Shown here piece after piece: positions 12,352 through 24,475 of a DNA stretch of 64,000 nucleotides. The position numbers and the translations under genes were made by a program. Source of the DNA: Diphasiastrum complanatum (taxonomy: Eukaryota > Streptophyta > Lycopodiopsida > Lycopodiales > Lycopodiaceae); the NCBI GenBank assembly GCA_029204225.1, contig CM055101.1:32493683-32557682 (forward strand), given 5' to 3'. How positions within the stretch are numbered: position 1 is the stretch's first letter; each line of letters begins with the position of its first letter. The notes under the pieces were generated by a model. The model searched no databases. It was given only the letters and a program-made list of their open reading frames with translations, and was not told the origin of the DNA.

Positions 12352-12364
12352 GGCTCTGATACCA
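12352..12364 (-). other. Primer-binding site of the minus-strand copia relic
   Basis: On the minus strand this reads TGGTATCAGAGCC, the same initiator tRNA-Met site as in copia-1. Four bases separate it from the LTR end. Confidence 0.75.
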
Positions 12365-12368
12365 TTTT

Positions 12369-12442
12369 GTTGGAACCTCAGAAGCAACTATCCACACTTT
12401 GATTGGCACCAGCTCCAATCACTGATTCCAAACAAGTGGATG

Positions 12443-12481
<39 letters not shown>

Positions 12482-12810
12482 AAATGAGGAGGAGCAAAGA
12501 ACACCAAAGCTTGTCATTACAACTAACAAGTTCTCATTCCAAAAATGTTGATAAGTACAATGGTAAATTTTGGGTCACCAAAGGACCATAATATATTCAA
12601 AACTTATCTACTCAACTACTACACTAATTTTTATGGTTTTTCTTAATAATGAGTTGCTCGGTGCACATGGGTTACACTGACCTCTGTACAAGACTCACAA
12701 ATTCACGGACACAGGCCATCGGTGGTAGCCATATTATACAAGTTGGCATATGACTACAAAATTGGGACCATAAACAAACTTGTTACTACAAACACACATG
12801 AGTTCTAACA
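12369..12810 (-). repeat. Candidate 5' LTR of the minus-strand copia relic
   Basis: The block starts TGTTGGAACC and ends GTTCTAACA, giving inverted TGTT/AACA ends, and lies beside a tRNA-Met primer site. It contains a (CA)n run at 12444-12477. No second copy is visible in the window, so the outer border is inferred. Confidence 0.5.
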
Positions 12811-14117
12811 AGTTTGGCTCCCATTAGTCTCTATGTGTGTTGATTTTGTCCTCATCTTAGTAGTCTTCATGTGGCCTTTACATTGGTATTAGAGCTTGCG
12901 GTTTTGAATGGGATTGAAAGCATTTTTACATTAGATTGGAGGTCGATTAGCATTCCGGATTGGAAATGCTGATTTCTCAAGTGAAGTTCAAATATAGATT
13001 CACTTATTCCTATTTGTAGCATGCTTTTTGAAACTATGGTACAATGCTTTTCTACATGGTTGATTTTGGTTAAAGGTGCTGAAAATTAGTGTGAATTCTA
13101 CATAATTTCTTGTTTTCTTGAGGAAGCTTTTAAAGGTTGTAGAAGTATCTACCTGAGTAGATCCATTAGCTTGTCTTGTTGTCTAAATCTGCTTATTTGA
13201 AGTTTGAATAACTTGCATGACTCCATAATGTCTTTTTGTCAATCACTCTAGCAGTAGGTATGTGAGTGCAAGAAACACAAATGTGTTGTTTGCAATAATA
13301 TCATCTCTACCAAGTAACTATAGAAATATTATTTTATGAGTTATGAATTTTTATTAGGACAACTATAGTATTGATTGGCTTTGACATATGTATCCAACGT
13401 ATACTCCTCGTAGTTTCTACTATAGACTAGTTCTTTTTTTTTTCACAGAGTTTCAAATATTCAGAAACTATTCCCCTATAGAGAGTTTGCAAAAAGCTAG
13501 ATCGTAGTCTAAAAGCTAATCGGGGATTTTGATCGCATACCTTACTTCTTTAGCTCATATGTCATAAACACAATAGCCACACTAAAGATAACTTTTTCAG
13601 AAACTATCTACCTATAGAGACTTCGCATCATGCACTGTGGTTGTAGCAGTAACGCACATGATCTTGGATGATGTAAATATAGAAGGGTAAATAAAGAGAG
13701 AGCCTTAAAGGAGGAGCTGAAGCTGCAAATGGAAATTAATATGGAGGTAGAGATGGAGATGGAGTTTATGCTAGATCTGAAAATGGAGTTTATGCACCTG
13801 GAGTTGCAGTTGGAGCTAGAGAAAATTACGTTTAGATTCTTTATGTTTCTTCGTGTATGTGTTTGTGTTCAAAGCACACATCACCTATAGGCTAGGAGCT
13901 TTTTCACCCTCATATATTTACAACATCAAAAAAACCATAGGCATATGCGTGCAATGGCCTCTCTTGTGTACAAACCTTTGTAAATAATGTTAAGCATTAT
14001 TGATGTTTATGTTTTATATTTATTTGTGTATGTGTTTATGTCAAAATGCAGGCAATGCTCGACAGATATGTGTATCCAACGTTGGATGTATCGGTACACA
14101 TCTAACGTATCCATACG
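12811..14117. other. Non-coding spacer
   Basis: No gene is recognised. A plus-strand TGGTATTAGAGC at 12884-12895 is a one-base variant of a copia primer site and follows TTTACA, so a degraded plus-strand element may begin here. The stretch 13.73-13.82 kb is a short-period purine-rich repeat built on TGGAG. Confidence 0.4.
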
Positions 14118-14730
14118 CATCGGATCCCCTATCCCTTGTTGGGCACCAATGATGCATCATACAAAATATGTACAATACAATACAAAGTAGGAGCTCAATC
14201 CATATGCGGACAAGTAAATAAGTGTGTAGTTTATACAATTATGAAGCTGAAAAGTTGTAGAAAGTGAATTGCAAAAATATTGAAAACCATACGAGTACAT
14301 GGTCACAACCCGTAGAACCCGTAGTAGGCCTACAAGTCTAAAACCAAATGTGCCTGTAACCTATTGAAATCATTTTGAGACAGTTACAAATATTTCATCT
14401 TATATGTCCACAGGTCTAAACCTATCGCATTGGATCCTCTATCCCTTGTTGAGCACCAGTGATGCATCACACAAAATATGTACAATACAATACAAAGTAG
14501 GAGTTCATCGGACAACTAAATAAGTGGTGTAACTTATACAATTATAAAGCTGAAAGTTGTAGGAAATGAACTGCAAAAATATTGAAAACCATATGAGTAC
14601 ATGGTCACAACTCCTAGAACTCGTAGTAGGCCTACAAGTCTAAAACCAAATGTGCATGTAACCTATTGATATCAGTTTGAGACAGTTTAAAATATTTCAC
14701 ATGTTCACAGGTCTAAAAGCCTATCTCACG
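14118..14730. repeat. Tandem duplication, about 309-bp unit, two copies
   Basis: The block beginning GCATCGGATCCCCTATCCC at 14117 repeats from about 14427 with scattered substitutions and small gaps. Both copies contain AAAATATGTACAATACAATA and CCATAYGAGTACATGGTCAC. No coding sequence is evident. Confidence 0.88.
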
Positions 14731-15900
14731 CTGCCTACAACTTGTCATTAATTACTTGAATTCTATAATCCTATGATACTTCCAATGGCATCAGGCGATA
14801 CAAGATCCTTAGGTACCGCTGGTAGTTGGTACAACTTAATAGTATCAAAGTGTGGGAAGTAGAATAGTAGAGATTTTAGGAACTCTTTGCACAAGCTTGG
14901 TTATCAACAATCCATATTACAATAGCTCATGTCGTTTTCAAGGTCAGGAAATAGCTCAATACATGTCATGATTTCTCAATATCCTCGATCTTGGAGAATA
15001 TTTTGCATCTTGAATTTCGACAATCTTTCTATATCAATTGCAATGAATGTAATCTTATATGCAATTATTCTAAGAATTATGTGTGTTGCATTTAGAATTC
15101 CTATCAATTACAGAATATTGAAAACTGATCATTGTTTTTCTTAGAAAATTTAATAAATGGTACAATTGCAATGTTATGAATTTTAATTTGTTATTTTAGT
15201 AAAAGTCAATTCTTTTTTATGGCACATAGAATTTCATTTTAGAACAAAATTTCGTACATTTTTTTTTTTGTAAATGTTTTCAATTTGTTTTTTTTTTACA
15301 ATGACTAATACATTCTGATTGTTTCATCTCTTGCTGTTTATTTCCATAGTTGAAATCTGCATCAGAAAAAATTAGAAATTTAGTCACTTTGACACAAGGC
15401 AAATACTATTGATTCGCACTATAGGTCTTGTGTTTTGGCATAAGGCGAATAATATCTATTCCCATTAAATACTTAGCAGAAACATCTTTCGAAAAAAAAA
15501 AAAAGTAATTGTTTTCTTGGAATAAACAAAAATCAAAACACATGGTCAATTGCCTAATAAAAATGCAACTAGGAACAAAACAAATGTTAACTGAAAGACG
15601 TAGAGTTGCGAAAAAAAACCTTTTCCAAAAAAAAGAAAACAATTTATGTCGTATGTCTATGGATGGTCTATTTATGTTGTATGGAAATTATCTAACAAAT
15701 GAAATGTTGTTCTACGTGTGGAAATACAAATTTATTTAAGAAAGAACATAATAAAAAACTTCAAATTCGAATAAAAATGTCCCACCATATGCAATAGCTT
15801 ATACTTTTTTTATGGAAATATACATGTATAAATGAGAAACAGAAACATTGGTATACATGTAATTTATGTAAAACTTATCCAGATAGAATAAAGTACATAA
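14731..15900. other. AT-rich spacer
   Basis: The sequence is very AT-rich with several homopolymer T runs (15,260-15,300). Short open frames (14929-15144, 15509-15739) have a Lys/Asn/Phe-rich AT-biased composition and no motif I recognise. The second could be an upstream part of the Helitron-like relic that follows. Confidence 0.4.
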
Positions 15901-15920
15901 TATTTTCTTCGCCTTCATAT

Positions 15921-16250
15921 GTGCGCTCTCTTTTTAAGATACATGTGTTTTTCAAAAGTCTTATTGCTTGCAATTTGAATAGATATACAAATGATAATGA
16001 TAAAGAAGAACTGCAAAGCGTGCTACGACAGAATATTTTGCACAATCCGATATCAAGAACTTTTTTTAGCTTATATGAATATAGTTCTGAAACTCAAGTG
16101 CTACCATTTATATCATTAGCTTCGTTTCAGAAAATGTTAAAAACTAAAATACATGGATTCAAGAACATGGAATATGATCCATTTGAACGTGTATATATAT
16201 TATTCCAAGACGTAACGCTCTGTAGCAAAAGACAAGATATTAAAAAAGAT

Positions 16251-16323
<73 letters not shown>

Positions 16324-16800
16324 GTATATTCGAATTTATGAATTAGAGAAATAACACATGAAAAAAAAAACATCAATATTTAGAACAAAAGTTTTTAGAT
16401 TATGTCGATTACATAAAAATGAGAGTTTTTTCATTGTTTTTGCCATTTACTCTATTTCCACCATATTTATTTATAATGTATCAAATACGACAAGCGATCT
16501 TAAACAACAAAGGTGTCAAAAGACATTATCGATTTCGTTAATAAATATCCATATAAAAACGAAGAACAAATTTTTAGAAACGTTTTGAAATTCACTTGTC
16601 ACGTGAAATGCCAGACACACCATCATGGCATAGACAAAATTTTAAAGATTTATTAAAAATGGTGACACATTGAGGATTGTCAGATTTTTTTTTAACATTG
16701 ACAAGCGATGAAACAATTGAATTACGATGGTCAGACATTTGACAAATAGAAGTAGTGAAAAACTATAATATCAATTTATTGGAGAAATTGTTTGATTAAA
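15921..16800 (+). pseudogene. Decayed Helitron-like replicase (Helitron_like_N region)
   Basis: At 16588-16770 one frame reads an N-terminal replicase signature of Helitron RepHel proteins (Pfam PF14214). It contains MPDTPSWHRQNFKDLLKMV, then GLSDFFLTLTSDE and ELRWSDI, with TGA stops at about 16669 and 16739. These match the family pattern of a hydrophobic helix, a strand ending in T-L-T, and an RW motif. Upstream, the 141-codon frame 15921-16346 has similar AT-rich composition and may be the protein's N-terminus, but a (CA)n tract interrupts it and I recognise no motif in it. No helicase motifs or Helitron ends (TC... CTRR) were found. The assignment rests on one motif block. Confidence 0.45.
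16252..16320. repeat. (AC)n microsatellite, about 34 units
   Basis: An uninterrupted run of 69 bp lies inside the AT-rich Helitron-like region. Confidence 0.98.
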
Positions 16801-19800
16801 TGTTCATTGTTTTTTGTTAAGAGATTAGAATAATTTATGATTGGTTACTCTTGAATAAGAATTTATTTCCAGTTAGAGAGTAAATTATAATTGTGTATTT
16901 TTAATCCATTTATATTTTCTTTTTTATCAAAAATGTTTTAGACCCACATTAAGATTGTACGTCTCTGATTGATTTCAGAAGTGAATCAAGTAGAAATTTT
17001 AGCAAAGTATTTATTAAAGGTGAATTTAAGTTGTGATTAATTTGAAATCACCTGTGTGATGAATAGTATGAGAACTCTTAATAAACAAATATGTTTTGTT
17101 GAGTACAGTAAGAGAGTGTCGAAATCTGGTGGATTTCCTATTCATGTAATTTCATCTTTTACAACTTAATTAATAAACTTTAACGGAGTAATGCTAAAAG
17201 CCAGTGACATGGAAAGGAAAAACGGTTAATCATTTTCTATGTGTCTAAGGAATTTTTTGCATCTTAGTTAACAAATTTTTCGGGGGACCAAAAGATCTAA
17301 GGGAAGAAGAAAAGGGAACATCGGTGCCAATAAATGATTTTGTGTTATGTAATTTGGATTTTTTGTTAGTCCCTGTGGAAAAGTTGCATAATACTAGTTA
17401 TAGAGTAATTTCATAGTAAAGTTGATTAATGGATTTCATTTAGTTGAATTCATGTTTGATATTAGGTATGACCATGAGAATGATCGTAAATTTTAATATG
17501 ATTTGGATGAATAAGGAATGTATGGATCACATTCAAGTTGTTAGTACAGTAAATGGCTTTCTTGATAAAGTTTTTACTAATCAAAAATACTTAAAATGTG
17601 ACAGTTATCCATGTGTAGAGCCTTATGGTTGGATCATCCTTTTGCAGTGGATTATTATCAATCTGGAAATAAATTTATGGATTCTCTAGTGTCTGGTTAT
17701 AATGATATGTGCCTATACTCGGTATAGGAATTCTAGATTGATTCTTTGGATCTCTAGAATATCAGATATGGCAGTCAAGGATTGTCTGGAAGGAGGAGTT
17801 GGTGGTATGGGACATCAGTAATTTCGGAAAGAGAATTCTAGGACTGTAAAGATCTGAGTACCAATGGTAAGTTTGAGTACCTATTCGTGATATGGGAAAA
17901 ATTAGATCATTGGTACTGTCACTCATATTGAGAATATCTAGAAGACAAGTCCTGCGTATAATAGAGTGAATCATATTTGGAAGGCACTTATTATTGACTT
18001 TTCACAATTCTAATATTTTCATTTGTCATCTCTCTAGCTAACTTTTATAAGAAATTGAGAATTTTTTTTAAATGGAGAGGTGAAGTGATGAGTAAGATTC
18101 TATTAAAGGACCTATCGGTTGCACAGATTTGAGAGAAATTCTCTAGGGATTGTATTGGAACAATCTAGAACTAGAGATGGATGAAAATTAGAAATCATTA
18201 TAAGTAGTATTGAATAAGATCAGAAGTCACTAATCCTAGGTTGTGTGGGATAGAAGTGAATTTGATCATTGGGATGTTTGTGTTTAAATCAACCTAATCT
18301 TAGTTGGAATACTAGGATCATGGAGGGGTTGATGAGAGAAATTTTGTACGAAGTTGTAAGTGGGTTGGAAAACTCTTGAGAGAGGATGTGTTCCTAGTCT
18401 CAGAGATTTCCCAGATATGTTATTTACTCACAAGAAATAGAATTCTTTTGTAGCTGAGTTACAAGATTCTCAGTGGAATATGAGAGTAACATATGCAGAT
18501 TCCGGAGAAATCTGCCAGATAAAACATATGTGCTATGTACTAGGTCATAGTGAGATTATTCTCATATGTGCACGTTTAATCTTGTATGGATCTACTATGT
18601 ATTCCTAGTTGCTAGGGTTATTTGGTGCACTTAACCTAGTCAGTAAACATAGACATATGATCAAGTATTGTTGAAATAGAGACTTGCAGAGTTAACAAAT
18701 CTTTCTGAGAAAGACTTATATGCTAACTAAAAAAAAGTGATTTGGATAAGGATCTAAATGTGGTGTTATACATGTATAATTAAGATCTGCACCTAGACAT
18801 TTGAGATTTCTAAATCATTGGCAATTAACTTGAGTAGTTGATTACTCCATGATGAAGTTAATTGGTAAACCGATCAGTGTGATGTGGATTCATTGAGAAC
18901 TAATAATTTTTTATTTATATTACTTGTAAGACGCATAATTAGTGAATCATCATGATATATCAGTTATAATTATGTGCATTGGATATATAGTATTCATGGT
19001 GTTAGCAACTGTGCTAACACAGAGAAAATAAAAAAATAATAAAACTCCGTGGCATGTGTTTTGTAAGACCACGTATGAGTATATGTCAATAAACTTCAAG
19101 CCATGGCATGTGTTTTGTAAGTCCATGAGTAGAAGCTTAAATAATAATAAAATAGCTTAAACTTAGATTTAGAACTTAGACTTAGGAAACTTAAGATTAG
19201 AAATATTTTATCTTAAGTTGTCCTAAGTTAAGAAAATTGAAGTTCGAAATCCTAAGTTAGAAGTTCTAAAAAGGCTAGGAACAGATTAGTCCCATAAGTT
19301 AGTAGACACTTATGGAAGACCCTCCTTGCCATAAAAGGAGAGGTATTTGCATTGTAAATAACACTTTTGAAATTAAGCTATCTTGCTCTCTATTTTGGAG
19401 AATTATCATTCTATTTCATTTGTGTTCCCCTTGGAAAGGTGCATAGCTTGAGGGAAGGTGCTTGGGCCTCCTCTTGCCTCCTTTTCATCGGTTTTTATTG
19501 TGGCATGTTCATTATTGCTTATTTGTTTAGTATTAGCCGCAATCTCATTTTATTACCCTTCGGGTGTTAATCTAGGATTAGTCTAGTCACCTTGCTAGTT
19601 GGGTAAGCCTTAGCAAGGATTTTTATTGTTGTTACTAATTAGTTTATTTCCGTTTCGGGCACTAGTTGGGTAAGCCTTAGTGCTCTCATTCCTGTCCATA
19701 TTTCTGTTGAAGCTTATTGTAGAAACTTAAAAGGTGGATGAATCTCTACATCTCTATACTACACTCGTAAGTAGATCTAGCCACCGCATTCACTAGAATT

Positions 19801-21100
19801 ACTTTTGGATAGAGTATTCCTTAGTTAAGGAATGAAACTCAATTCTTTGATGATAGTATCCTAGAGAGCTCAATTGGATAATGAATCATAATGAATCCGA
19901 GAATAATAACTGAATCGATATTCAGTAGGACTTTGGGTATCTAGATTTGATTCTAGAGTGTAATCTAAAGTTTTTGTAGTTAAAGATAATTATCATTTGG
20001 TAGGCGTTCAGTCTTTAATTACCAGTGGTTTATAGAACTTGGAATCTTGCACTTCAGTTAAAGAACCATGTTTGAAGAATATTCCTAAATCTTGTATTTT
20101 CTTAATGGAAAGATTTTGGAATGATTCTTACTTTTCCTGAGTTATGTCGGACTTATACTCCAGTATCCTATAAATGATTATGGTTTTGGATTCCAAAAAA
20201 TTATGATTGATGAATCATATGAATCTAAATATTTATGATTGATGAATCTTAAATAGATACTTAATTATTGTCAATGGATTCAAAGAAATGGTGATGATTC
20301 TTGAGTGTGATGATTAATTCTTGATCTATTATTTGAGTAAGAATTCAGATCAGTGTTTTTGAATCTCTCTACTCCAGTATTTTAATTAAGAACCTATGGA
20401 TCTCACAGACATTATTTTATTTATCTAGTGGATGTTATTCTGCTACAGTTTATGGTCTGCAAATGCTTGAGTACGGTTTTTTCATTTGGTTCGATCTCCA
20501 GTTATCCTAGGAGACAGACAAGTCTATTAAGATGAATAAATATTGTTTTCTGGCATTTGGTGTTAGAAATAAGAGCTTTTAACTCAAAAGAGTATCTGGG
20601 ATACTCGGAGTTGAGTTTTAATCATCTATATCTTAATGATTCTCCTAGAGATTCTAGTTGAATGAATTATCATATCTTAGAATTGGATTCTAAGGATAGT
20701 TGTACTTGGAAGTTTTTTATAAATTGTCTGCCAAAGGTTGTGGATAATTTAATACTGTAATTATTATTTCTTTTCTTTAACTTTAATCTCCTAAGTTAGG
20801 GGTTATTTCACTCAGTGGTTCATGTAAGTGTTTTACATGAAGGTGATGTTACTAACTTGTGTTGAGTGTAACGTAGTTGAGAAGTTTATTGCTTAGTGTA
20901 CTTTTTAAACTTGAGTCATACTCCAGAACAGAGATTAACGATTGGAAATAGGTTTATCTCTGAGTACTTGTTTGATATGGAAGTCAAACTAAGAATAATG
21001 ATTTCCTCGGTTAATACTATAAGTTAAAGAAACTGCTCTTGTAATTCTTTCCTATCTTGAAAAGCTTCTGAAGGATAGAAGCAGTTTAAGGAGGGAAGAA
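16801..21100. other. Long non-coding spacer with LTR-like traces
   Basis: No reading frame with a recognisable domain is seen. At 18,999-19,020 a hairpin (GTTAGCA / TGCTAAC) sits before a stretch with a TATA-like CATAAAAGG at 19,334 and CT-rich sequence, reminiscent of an LTR. The phrase CTAGTTGGGTAAGCCTTAG occurs twice (19,595 and 19,662), and TGGCATGTGTTTTGTAAG occurs twice (19,052 and 19,103). Much of this is probably decayed retrotransposon. Confidence 0.4.
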
Positions 21101-21578
21101 TGTTATGGCCATATTCGGTTAAGGACCTGGAATAATGCTAATATGGTAGATCGGCCCTCCAATGTTCGAGATTATTGGTCACGCCGAGATTTAATTCCAT
21201 GTTGAGGCCTGTTTGTGACTAATTACCTTGAGAGGACCCAGACACTCTAATTGAGACATATGGAGTATTGCATGTCTGTGTGACAGATATAGGCAGGAGG
21301 ACTGCATGAAGAGATGTGATCTATTTATAGTTGACCTGCATGGGGGTTGCATGGTTTCATGCACATGACTCTACTCTCTATATAATGAGGTAGGGATTCT
21401 CTCGTCGACATATTGGGTTTAGGTTACCAGCTTCTCTCTTCTCCTCTTGCTTTACATAGCATGGCTTGGGGGCTAGATCCAGGTTTGATCTAGGATTGGT
21501 TGGGCAGTTTGGCTCCGTAGTCTCTCTTATTGTGTTCTCATATCCTCATCTTAGGGGGTTATCCTTTATGGTCTTTAC
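21101..21578 (+). repeat. Candidate LTR
   Basis: TGTTATGGCC at 21101 directly follows a purine-rich run (AAGGAGGGAAGAA), as a 3' LTR follows a polypurine tract. A TATA-like TATATAATGAGG lies at 21379. The end at TTTACA 21578 is a guess. It could be the 3' LTR of a decayed element to its left or the 5' LTR of the gypsy relic to its right. No partner copy was found. Confidence 0.35.
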
Positions 21579-22689
21579 AATGAGAAATCAGAAAAAGCAA
21601 CAAAAATTGTTCATTTCTGCCAGATTTGGTGAAAAAAAAGGCAATTTTGTCATCAGACTTGATAACTTCTTGCTCTCTGAAAAAGAACCTTCGCCAAGTT
21701 GCATACAGGATCGATTTCATACAAGGTATCTTCAGATTGAAGAGCATAGATTGATTCCTAGCAGATCTTCAGAAACAGAACAAAAACAATCAGAAAACCA
21801 CCAAAAATCCTAAAAAATAACCTTCGTCCGATCTACTACACATAGGTGTGATTCAGATCTATAAACTGTGAGGTCGATACCAAAAATAGAAGGCCAAAGT
21901 GACCGTCCATCTAGTTGTTGGTAACCTTTTGTGGAAAACTTATACCTTTCTAAAAAACTATCAATTCTCTGAGAACAACTTTCGTCTAAATCTTCGCCAG
22001 AGTCAGTGTCAGTTCGACTTATTATTTTTGATGATCAGTGAGGTCGGCGACAAGGCCATTTGTCATATTGATTTATTTTCGTCAAAAATGTCACTTTTTG
22101 CAAAAATAACAATATTACTCTTGAACTTTCACCTACTTTTCTAAGGATTCTAATCGTAGTATGTCATCATTTTGGAATTCAGCGATAGTTAGATCTGTTA
22201 GGATCATCCAAAAAGTCTAATTTTATCTTCGCCAAGCTGCAAAAACCTTATTGTTCGTCTGAAAGAACCTTCGCCAATTCTACCCTAGTTTTATATGTGT
22301 CAGATTTATCCATTGTTAAGTCGACGGAGATTGCTTTTACCATATTTGTTTAAAACTAGCCAGATCAGTGATTTTTTATCCAAAACAGTAGTAAAAAACC
22401 TTCGTTGAGTCATTTTTCACCTAGGAAACCCTCGCCCATACTATTCTTAGGTTTTGATCTACCAAATCTAGCCACTGTCAAATTTTTGGGACATTTTGTT
22501 ACATTTTTTATTTGATTCCGAAAAAGCTTGATTTTAGAAGTGTCGATCGCTTGATCAAAGATCTTTTTAAAAAAAATATCAGAAATCTGATTATTGTCAA
22601 GTGATAGAATTTTTACAGATCTGATCTGAGATAGAATTTGATTGAAAAATCTAGATCCAATGTCATTGTCTGATTGAATTGATTCACAA
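21579..22689 (+). other. Untranslated leader-like region upstream of gypsy gag
   Basis: No coding sequence is recognised. The phrase AACCTTCGCC or a close variant recurs about seven times (for example 21690, 21826, 22226, 22267, 22400, 22427), giving an irregular interspersed repeat. Its position before gypsy gag fits a long retrotransposon leader. Confidence 0.4.
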
Positions 22690-22897
22690 TGAACGTTCCA
22701 CCAATTGTCGTTAGAAGGTCACCGCGATTAGAGATACCAAAGTATAATGGGTAATCTGATCTTGTTAGATGTCTCAAAATCTATTCTGAATCATGTGGGA
22801 TATATGGCAAAGTTTTTCCACAAGATAAACTTAAGCTATTTCCTATGGCCTTAACTAGAGCAGCACAAGATTGGTTTTATAACCAAAACTAGCGAAG
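22690..22897 (+). pseudogene. gag: Gypsy gag, N-terminal capsid fragment
   Basis: From ATG 22690 the frame gives an N-terminus containing LEIPKYNG, then KLFPMALTRAAQDWFYN. This matches the Retrotrans_gag signature (a short LFP..L...A..W motif) of plant Ty3/gypsy capsids. In-frame stops occur just after YNG (TAA) and at 22889 (TAG). The frame is cut at about 22897 by the copia-A LTR. Confidence 0.75.
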
Positions 22898-23697
22898 TGT
22901 GCCGGTCGATGACGGACGGGGGGCGACGATCTTCATCTGCACACTTGTAAAAATAATGTATATATATTGAATACCATCTGCATATTCAGTGTGTGAAGTA
23001 TAACAACATAAGAACGAAACATCACTGATAACTAGAGACGGACATTGTAGATGCTTTTGCGCATCGATTCTTTTTCTTCTAGATGTATTGTCAGTAATAG
23101 GTTCGTCACCTTTAGAGATTGTGTAATTAGCTTTGTGAAGCACGTGGTTACGTCTGCTATTGTCTTGTGCTCACCTACATTATTGACCTGTATATTTCGC
23201 TATACTTAATCTAATTATAGCTCTGTTTGTTTTGCATTCAGATTTGTATCAATATTGTAATGCTCTTCTACATTCTGTCTGGCTTTCTTGTTACTTAATC
23301 TGGTAGTCTGCTCTTCATGAATTTTTATTAGTCTAGCTATTCACAACTAATATTTAGTCTTGTTTTTCGCGACTAATGCGCAACTGATTATTAGTCTAGC
23401 TCTTCGCGAATAATTCGCGACTAATATTTTGTCTAGTTGTTCACGACAAATTATCTTTCTGATGTATTTGATGCTTAATGTTTGACTATGTAATCAGATT
23501 GAACGTGATTTCTATCACTAATGTTCTGTTTGAGTCTGATAGGCATAGTCATGCTTAAGAAAAGAGTGAGATAGGTTATTCCGCTGCACACGAACATTTT
23601 TCATTCGAGTTCATTTCTTTTTCGAGTTTCAAGTTTGTTACGTTTTCGTGTTCATTTTCTTTTCGAGTTATCTTTTTTCAGACCCCTCTTTTCAACA
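22898..23697 (+). repeat. Copia-A 5' LTR
   Basis: The block starts TGTGCC and ends TTTTCAACA just before a mutated primer site TGGTATTAGATC (23698). It is recognisably the same LTR as the minus-strand copy at 58886-59714: both share CTTCATCTGCACAC and TATATATTGAATACC near the start and TTCGAGTT-rich ends. The start is set by a shared TGTGC and is approximate. Confidence 0.7.
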
Positions 23698-23853
23698 TGG
23701 TATTAGATCTAATTTCTGTAGCCTAATAAGCTTTCAGAGTAACAAGACTCTACTAGCCGATAGAATAGTTGTCTTCTTGTTTTGTGATTTCACACCAAAT
23801 TTTCATACTTAAGTCACTGATAGTTATTCCTATCACCTAGACTAATCTTCCAC

Positions 23854-24426
23854 ATGGATTCCCAAGGGAAAGCCAATCCTATCATGGACAAGCTTGATGG
23901 AGCCAATTACCATTTGTGAAAATGTAAAATAAAAACAGTGCTAATGGCTAAAGAATTGTATGACATTGTTACAGGTGCAGAAGAGAAACCCGAAGCTGAC
24001 GATGCAGCAATCGCCAGATGGAAGCTGAAGGATGGCAAAGCATTTGCGATGATTATCCTCAACATTTCGGATACTCAAATTGGCCATGTGTCCAAAGCCC
24101 GGACATCCAAAGAAGTTTGGAACATCTTGAGCACATCATACAAAGTGCGAGATATAGCTTCCAAGCTACATCTCAAGAAGAAATTTTACTCTCTCAAGAT
24201 GGCAAATGGTGATTCCTTGCAGTATCACATCAACCAATTCAAAAACCTGCTAAAGCAAATGGCCGCTGTCGGATATGTCATAGACGATCAAGACACATTG
24301 AATGCAACTGCTTACAATCTTGCCAAACTCATACGACAACTGGGTGATGATCATCACGACACATCCAAAGCTGACTCTTTTAAAAGTCATCACAATGTTG
24401 TTGCAGGAAGACACGCGGAGGAATGA
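23854..24426 (+). pseudogene. gag: Copia-A gag (UBN2), broken
   Basis: The start ATG 23854 matches the start of the copia-B gag (both begin MDSQ). TGA at 23917 replaces the conserved Trp after NYHL, the equivalent position to the stop in copia-1. The frame continues from 23938 through the capsid helices, with WKLKDGKAFAMIILNISDTQ and LHLKKKFYSLKM. It is disturbed after about 24,300, where the sequence departs from copia-B gag, and ends at 24426. Copia capsid role; non-functional here. Confidence 0.85.
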
Positions 24427-24475
24427 AGCCTCCAGTTTCTCAACTGATTCTCACACTTAGTACACCAACAAGAGC

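Larger units (their letters stand above)
9769..12810 (-). mobile_element. Minus-strand copia relic with internal deletion
   Basis: Read on the minus strand, an LTR-like block (12810 to 12369) is followed by a primer-binding site (12364 to 12352) and an untranslated leader. From 11757 come the integrase C-terminal half and the integrase-RT linker, ending in the first RT residues near 9770. Gag, protease and the integrase N-terminus are missing between leader and 11757. A solo LTR of another family splits the linker. Confidence 0.75.

Noticed and set aside
14731-16800. Plastid DNA insertion, considered because of the AT-rich, Lys/Asn/Ile-rich frames
   Set aside because: No plastid gene could be recognised, and the clearest motif block fits a Helitron replicase better.
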